Positions 6,315-8,243 of a stretch of 8,243 nt of DNA are shown here, piece after piece. The stretch spans positions 1 to 8,243 of the forward strand of contig CATPBC010000012.1 of NCBI GenBank assembly GCA_955652195.1. The letters are read 5' to 3'. The first letter of the stretch is position 1, and every line of letters begins with the position of its first letter. Both the position numbers and the translations under genes were made by a program. This stretch comes from an uncultured Xanthobacteraceae bacterium (GTDB lineage: Bacteria; Pseudomonadota; Alphaproteobacteria; Rhizobiales; Xanthobacteraceae). The notes under the pieces are model-generated. The model had not been told where the DNA came from. It saw only the letters and a list, made by a program, of their open reading frames with translations, and made no database searches.

Positions 6315-7583
6315 CTATGCGTGATTGGCCGCACGCATGAGTTCGACAAATCGGCGGAACAGGAAATGGCTGTCACGCGGTCCGGGCGAAGCCTCCGGAT
6401 GATATTGCACCGAGAAGACCGGGCGATCCTTGAGCGCCAGCCCGCAATTGGAACCGTCGAACAACGAGACGTGCGTCTCCACGGCGTGGCCGGGCAGCGT
6501 CGCGCGGTCGACGGCGAAGCCGTGATTCATCGACGTGATCTCGACCTTGCCGGTCGTGAGATCCTTCACCGGGTGATTGGCGCCGTGATGGCCCTGGTGC
6601 ATTTTCATCGTCTTGGCGCCGACCGCGAGGCCAAGCATTTGGTGGCCGAGGCAGATGCCGAATACCGGCTTCTTCTCGATCAAGGTGCGGATCACCGGCA
6701 CCGCATAGTGGCCGGTGGCGGCTGGATCGCCCGGCCCGTTGGAGAGGAAAATGCCGTCGGGCTTGAGCGCCAGAATATCGGCGGCGGCGGTGGTCGCGGG
6801 CACCACCGTCACCTTGCAGGCATTGCCGGCGAGCTGGCGCAGAATGTTGCGCTTGATGCCGTAATCGATCGCGACGACGTGAAAGTCGGCGCGGTCCTGC
6901 CGGCCATAGCCCTCGCCCCAGCGCCATGGCGTTTCATCCCAAGTGAAACGCTGGCCGGTCGTCACCATCGGCACCAGATCCATGCCAACGAGCCCCGGCC
7001 AGGCCTTGGCCTCGCGCTTGAGCGCGTCGAGATCGAAGCGGCCGGACGGCTCATGAGCAATCACAGCGTTCGGCATGCCTTTTTGCCGGATCAGCGCGGT
7101 AAGGGCGCGGGTGTCGATGCCGGCGAGCCCGATCACGCCGCGGCTCTTGAGCCACTGATCGAGATGCCGCGTCGCCCGGTAATTCGACGGCGCGGTGATG
7201 GCCGAGTGCAGCACTACCCCGCGCGCGCCCGGCGTCGCCGCGAGATTGACGGTCTCGATGTCCTCATCATTGGTGCCGACATTGCCGATATGGGGAAAGG
7301 TGAAGGTGATGATCTGGCCGGCATAGGACGGATCGGTGAGGATCTCCTGGTAACCGGTCATCGCGGTATTGAAGCAGACCTCGCCGACGGCGTGGCCGGT
7401 GGCGCCCCGCCCAAAGCCTTCCAGCACGGTGCCGTCGGCAAGAACGAGCAACGCGGTCGGCTTGGCGTCATCCCAAAGGTCGGCACTGTCATGGACATCG
7501 CCATGGGCATCGCGATGGGGCTCTGCCCTCTGCGAAGATGGCGCGTGCGGCAGGCGCGTGCGGGTCACTGGTGCCCTTGTCAC
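6315..7583 (-). CDS. carA: Carbamoyl-phosphate synthase small subunit (glutaminase)
   Basis: Glutamine amidotransferase subunit that hydrolyses glutamine and passes ammonia to CarB. It has 422 residues from the GTG at 7583. The N-terminal CarA domain runs from about 42 (TALLVLADGTVLEG, GEVCFNTAMTGYQEILTDPS, FTFPHIGNVG). The C-terminal class I glutaminase domain runs from about 235, with oxyanion-region SNGPGDP, nucleophile Cys311 in GICLGHQML, and His395 and Glu397 in QYHPEASPGP, so the catalytic triad is intact. There is no in-frame ATG before the conserved core. Candidate starts are GTG 7583 and GTG 7568; the latter has AAGG 7 bases upstream. Either gives roughly 35-40 residues ahead of the conserved domain, longer than I expect for relatives. 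A 5-codon ORF overlaps the first GTG. carB follows after 362 bases. Upstream lie three GTTGCGT copies that could control transcription or translation. Confidence 0.96.
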   Translation of the reverse strand: MTRAPVTRTRLPHAPSSQRAEPHRDAHGDVHDSADLWDDAKPTALLVLADGTVLEGFGRGATGHAVGEVCFNTAMTGYQEILTDPSYAGQIITFTFPHIGNVGTNDEDIETVNLAATPGARGVVLHSAITAPSNYRATRHLDQWLKSRGVIGLAGIDTRALTALIRQKGMPNAVIAHEPSGRFDLDALKREAKAWPGLVGMDLVPMVTTGQRFTWDETPWRWGEGYGRQDRADFHVVAIDYGIKRNILRQLAGNACKVTVVPATTAAADILALKPDGIFLSNGPGDPAATGHYAVPVIRTLIEKKPVFGICLGHQMLGLAVGAKTMKMHQGHHGANHPVKDLTTGKVEITSMNHGFAVDRATLPGHAVETHVSLFDGSNCGLALKDRPVFSVQYHPEASPGPRDSHFLFRRFVELMRAANHA

Positions 7584-7597
7584 TGGCTTGCGCTCAT
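7580..7597 (-). CDS. Possible 5-codon upstream ORF overlapping the carA start
   Basis: ATG AGC GCA AGC CAG TGA (peptide MSASQ) starts at 7597, and its TGA overlaps the carA GTG as GTGA, the arrangement typical of translational coupling. Its own ribosome site is weak. It begins directly after the 3' arm of the longer carA leader hairpin (7606-7598). It may be chance in such a short stretch. Confidence 0.2.
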   Translation of the reverse strand: MSASQ

Positions 7598-7648
7598 GGT
7601 TGCGTCTTACTGGCCTCTTAGTTGCGTATTATGTATCGGGACGCAACC
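7598..7648 (-). promoter_or_regulatory. Three GTTGCGT copies upstream of carA: candidate operator or leader switch
   Basis: On the plus strand, GTTGCGT occurs at 7599-7605 and 7621-7627 (22 bases apart, about two helical turns), and its reverse complement ACGCAAC at 7641-7647. The outer copies extend to a perfect 9-base inverted pair (ggttgcgtc 7598-7606, gacgcaacc 7640-7648). In carA-sense RNA the first arm can pair with either of the two later ones (7 bp with a 13-base loop, or 9 bp with a 33-base loop), so the hairpins exclude each other. As DNA, the inverted repeat spans a -10-like CATAAT. The regulator is unknown. Confidence 0.5.
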
Positions 7649-7767
7649 GCCATTGGCTGTTGGCCACGGCCTTATTTCACCGGCTCATTCGGCAAGCGCC
7701 GGCGCGTTAAGCCCCCTTGCGCGGCCCAGTGAACAAGAGCAAGGAACGCGAGCGAGAAATACGAGCT

Positions 7768-7773
7768 TATAAT
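7768..7773 (+). promoter_or_regulatory. -10-like TATAAT upstream of the YqeY-domain gene
   Basis: A perfect TATAAT in a GC-rich setting, 17 bases before the GTG start. No -35 resembling TTGACA is seen 16-18 bases upstream. If used, transcription would start near 7780, leaving an mRNA that barely includes the ribosome site at 7779-7783. Real use is therefore doubtful. Confidence 0.3.
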
Positions 7774-7790
7774 CGAGCGAGGACAAAGAC

Positions 7791-8243
7791 GTGCTGCGCG
7801 ACGACATCAACAGCGCCTTGAAAGCGGCCATGAAGGCCGGCCAGGAGCGGCGAGTTTCGACGCTACGGCTCATCAACGCCGCGATTCTGGAGCGCGAGAC
7901 CCGCGGCGCCGAGCGCACCAGGCTCAGCGACACGGAAATCGTCGACGTGATGCAGAAGATGGTCAAACAGCGCCACGAAGCGCTCGAGCTTTACGAGAAA
8001 GCCGGGCGCAGCGAACTCGCGGCAGGCGAGCGCGAAGAGATCGAGATCATTTCCGCTTACTTGCCCAAGCAAATGTCGGACCTCGATGCCGCGCACGCGA
8101 TTTCCACCTTGATCAAAGAGCTTGAAGCCGAAACGCTCAAAGACATGGGCCGCACCATGGCCGCACTCAAGCAGCGCTTTACCGGGCAGATGGATTTCGC
8201 CAAGGCCGGCGCTCAGGTGAAAAAGCTCCTCGGCGGCGGCTAG
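7791..8243 (+). CDS. GatB/YqeY domain-containing protein
   Basis: A complete 150-residue protein of the YqeY family, related to the C-terminal tail domain of GatB, the amidotransferase subunit that corrects Glu-tRNA(Gln) and Asp-tRNA(Asn). The stand-alone proteins are thought to bind tRNA, but their role is not established. Family features: an N-terminal helical part (LRDDINSALKAAMKAG, STLRLINAAI), the conserved block KQRHEALELYEKAGR with EIEIISAYLPKQMS, and the tail DMGRTMAALKQRFTGQMDFA. The GTG start at 7791 is supported by GAGGA at 7779-7783, 7 bases upstream; the length is normal. The stop codon TAG is the last three bases of the window. The gene diverges from carA. In related genomes dnaG and rpoD often lie near this pair (established knowledge, not visible here). 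Confidence 0.93.
   Translation: MLRDDINSALKAAMKAGQERRVSTLRLINAAILERETRGAERTRLSDTEIVDVMQKMVKQRHEALELYEKAGRSELAAGEREEIEIISAYLPKQMSDLDAAHAISTLIKELEAETLKDMGRTMAALKQRFTGQMDFAKAGAQVKKLLGGG

Larger units (their letters stand above)
7584..7790. other. Divergent carA / yqeY promoter region
   Basis: This 207-base gap separates the divergent starts of carA (minus) and the YqeY-domain gene (plus). It must contain both promoters. It holds the GTTGCGT cluster near carA, a perfect TATAAT near yqeY (7768-7773), and a GC palindrome gcgccggcgc (7696-7705). On the minus strand CATAAT (7633-7628) is a -10 candidate for carA, lying between the arms of the inverted repeat, but no matching -35 was seen. No gene is supported here. 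Confidence 0.7.

Noticed and set aside
7696..7705. gcgccggcgc palindrome upstream of carA/yqeY
   Set aside because: Short GC palindromes are common in DNA of this composition, and no T-run or spaced partner is nearby.
6288..7772. 494-codon plus-strand ORF opposite carA
   Set aside because: It is the antisense shadow of carA in GC-rich DNA: no ribosome site, no recognisable domain, and carA itself is fully intact on the other strand.
1..8243. CRISPR array, tRNA, rRNA, insertion sequence or phage-type genes
   Set aside because: Looked for regularly spaced repeats, tRNA-like cloverleaf arms, transposase motifs and terminal inverted repeats; none were seen.

Overview
The window looks like a chromosomal segment of a high-GC alphaproteobacterium, most likely order Hyphomicrobiales (Bradyrhizobium/Rhodopseudomonas/Pseudolabrys-like). 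The reasons are an LsrB/VtlR-type LysR regulator directly after trxB, CarA, CarB and GreA sequences of the rhizobial type, and a GatB/YqeY gene divergent from carA. This is inferred from remembered family sequences; no database was searched.

Layout, right to left along the minus strand: carA (7583-6315), a 362-base gap, carB (5952-2602), an 80-base gap, greA (2521-2048) with a clear intrinsic terminator, a 287-base gap, trxB (1760-729), and after 33 bases the regulator lsrB (from 695, running off the left edge). On the plus strand a GatB/YqeY-domain gene (7791-8243) diverges from carA across a 207-base gap and ends exactly at the window edge.

The genes form two functional groups plus one housekeeping gene. 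CarA and CarB together make carbamoyl phosphate for pyrimidine and arginine synthesis. GreA rescues backtracked RNA polymerase. TrxB reduces thioredoxin, and its neighbour LsrB belongs to a family linked in rhizobia to oxidative stress and envelope control, so trxB-lsrB reads as a redox unit. YqeY-type proteins resemble the tail domain of the GatB amidotransferase subunit.

The protein-coding content is ordinary core genome. I see no mobile element, CRISPR array, tRNA or rRNA, and I found no clear new multi-gene system. The unusual material is between the genes. (1) The carA-carB gap holds a possible 38-residue membrane-protein gene on the opposite strand. It also holds a possible 33-codon leader ORF on the carB strand, followed by two hairpins, the second ending in seven T, just before carB: an attenuator-like layout. 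(2) The carA upstream region carries three copies of GTTGCGT within 50 bases, able to form two mutually exclusive hairpins, next to a 5-codon ORF whose stop overlaps the carA GTG start. (3) trxB has a 15-base tandem duplication at its N-terminus and a structured upstream region.
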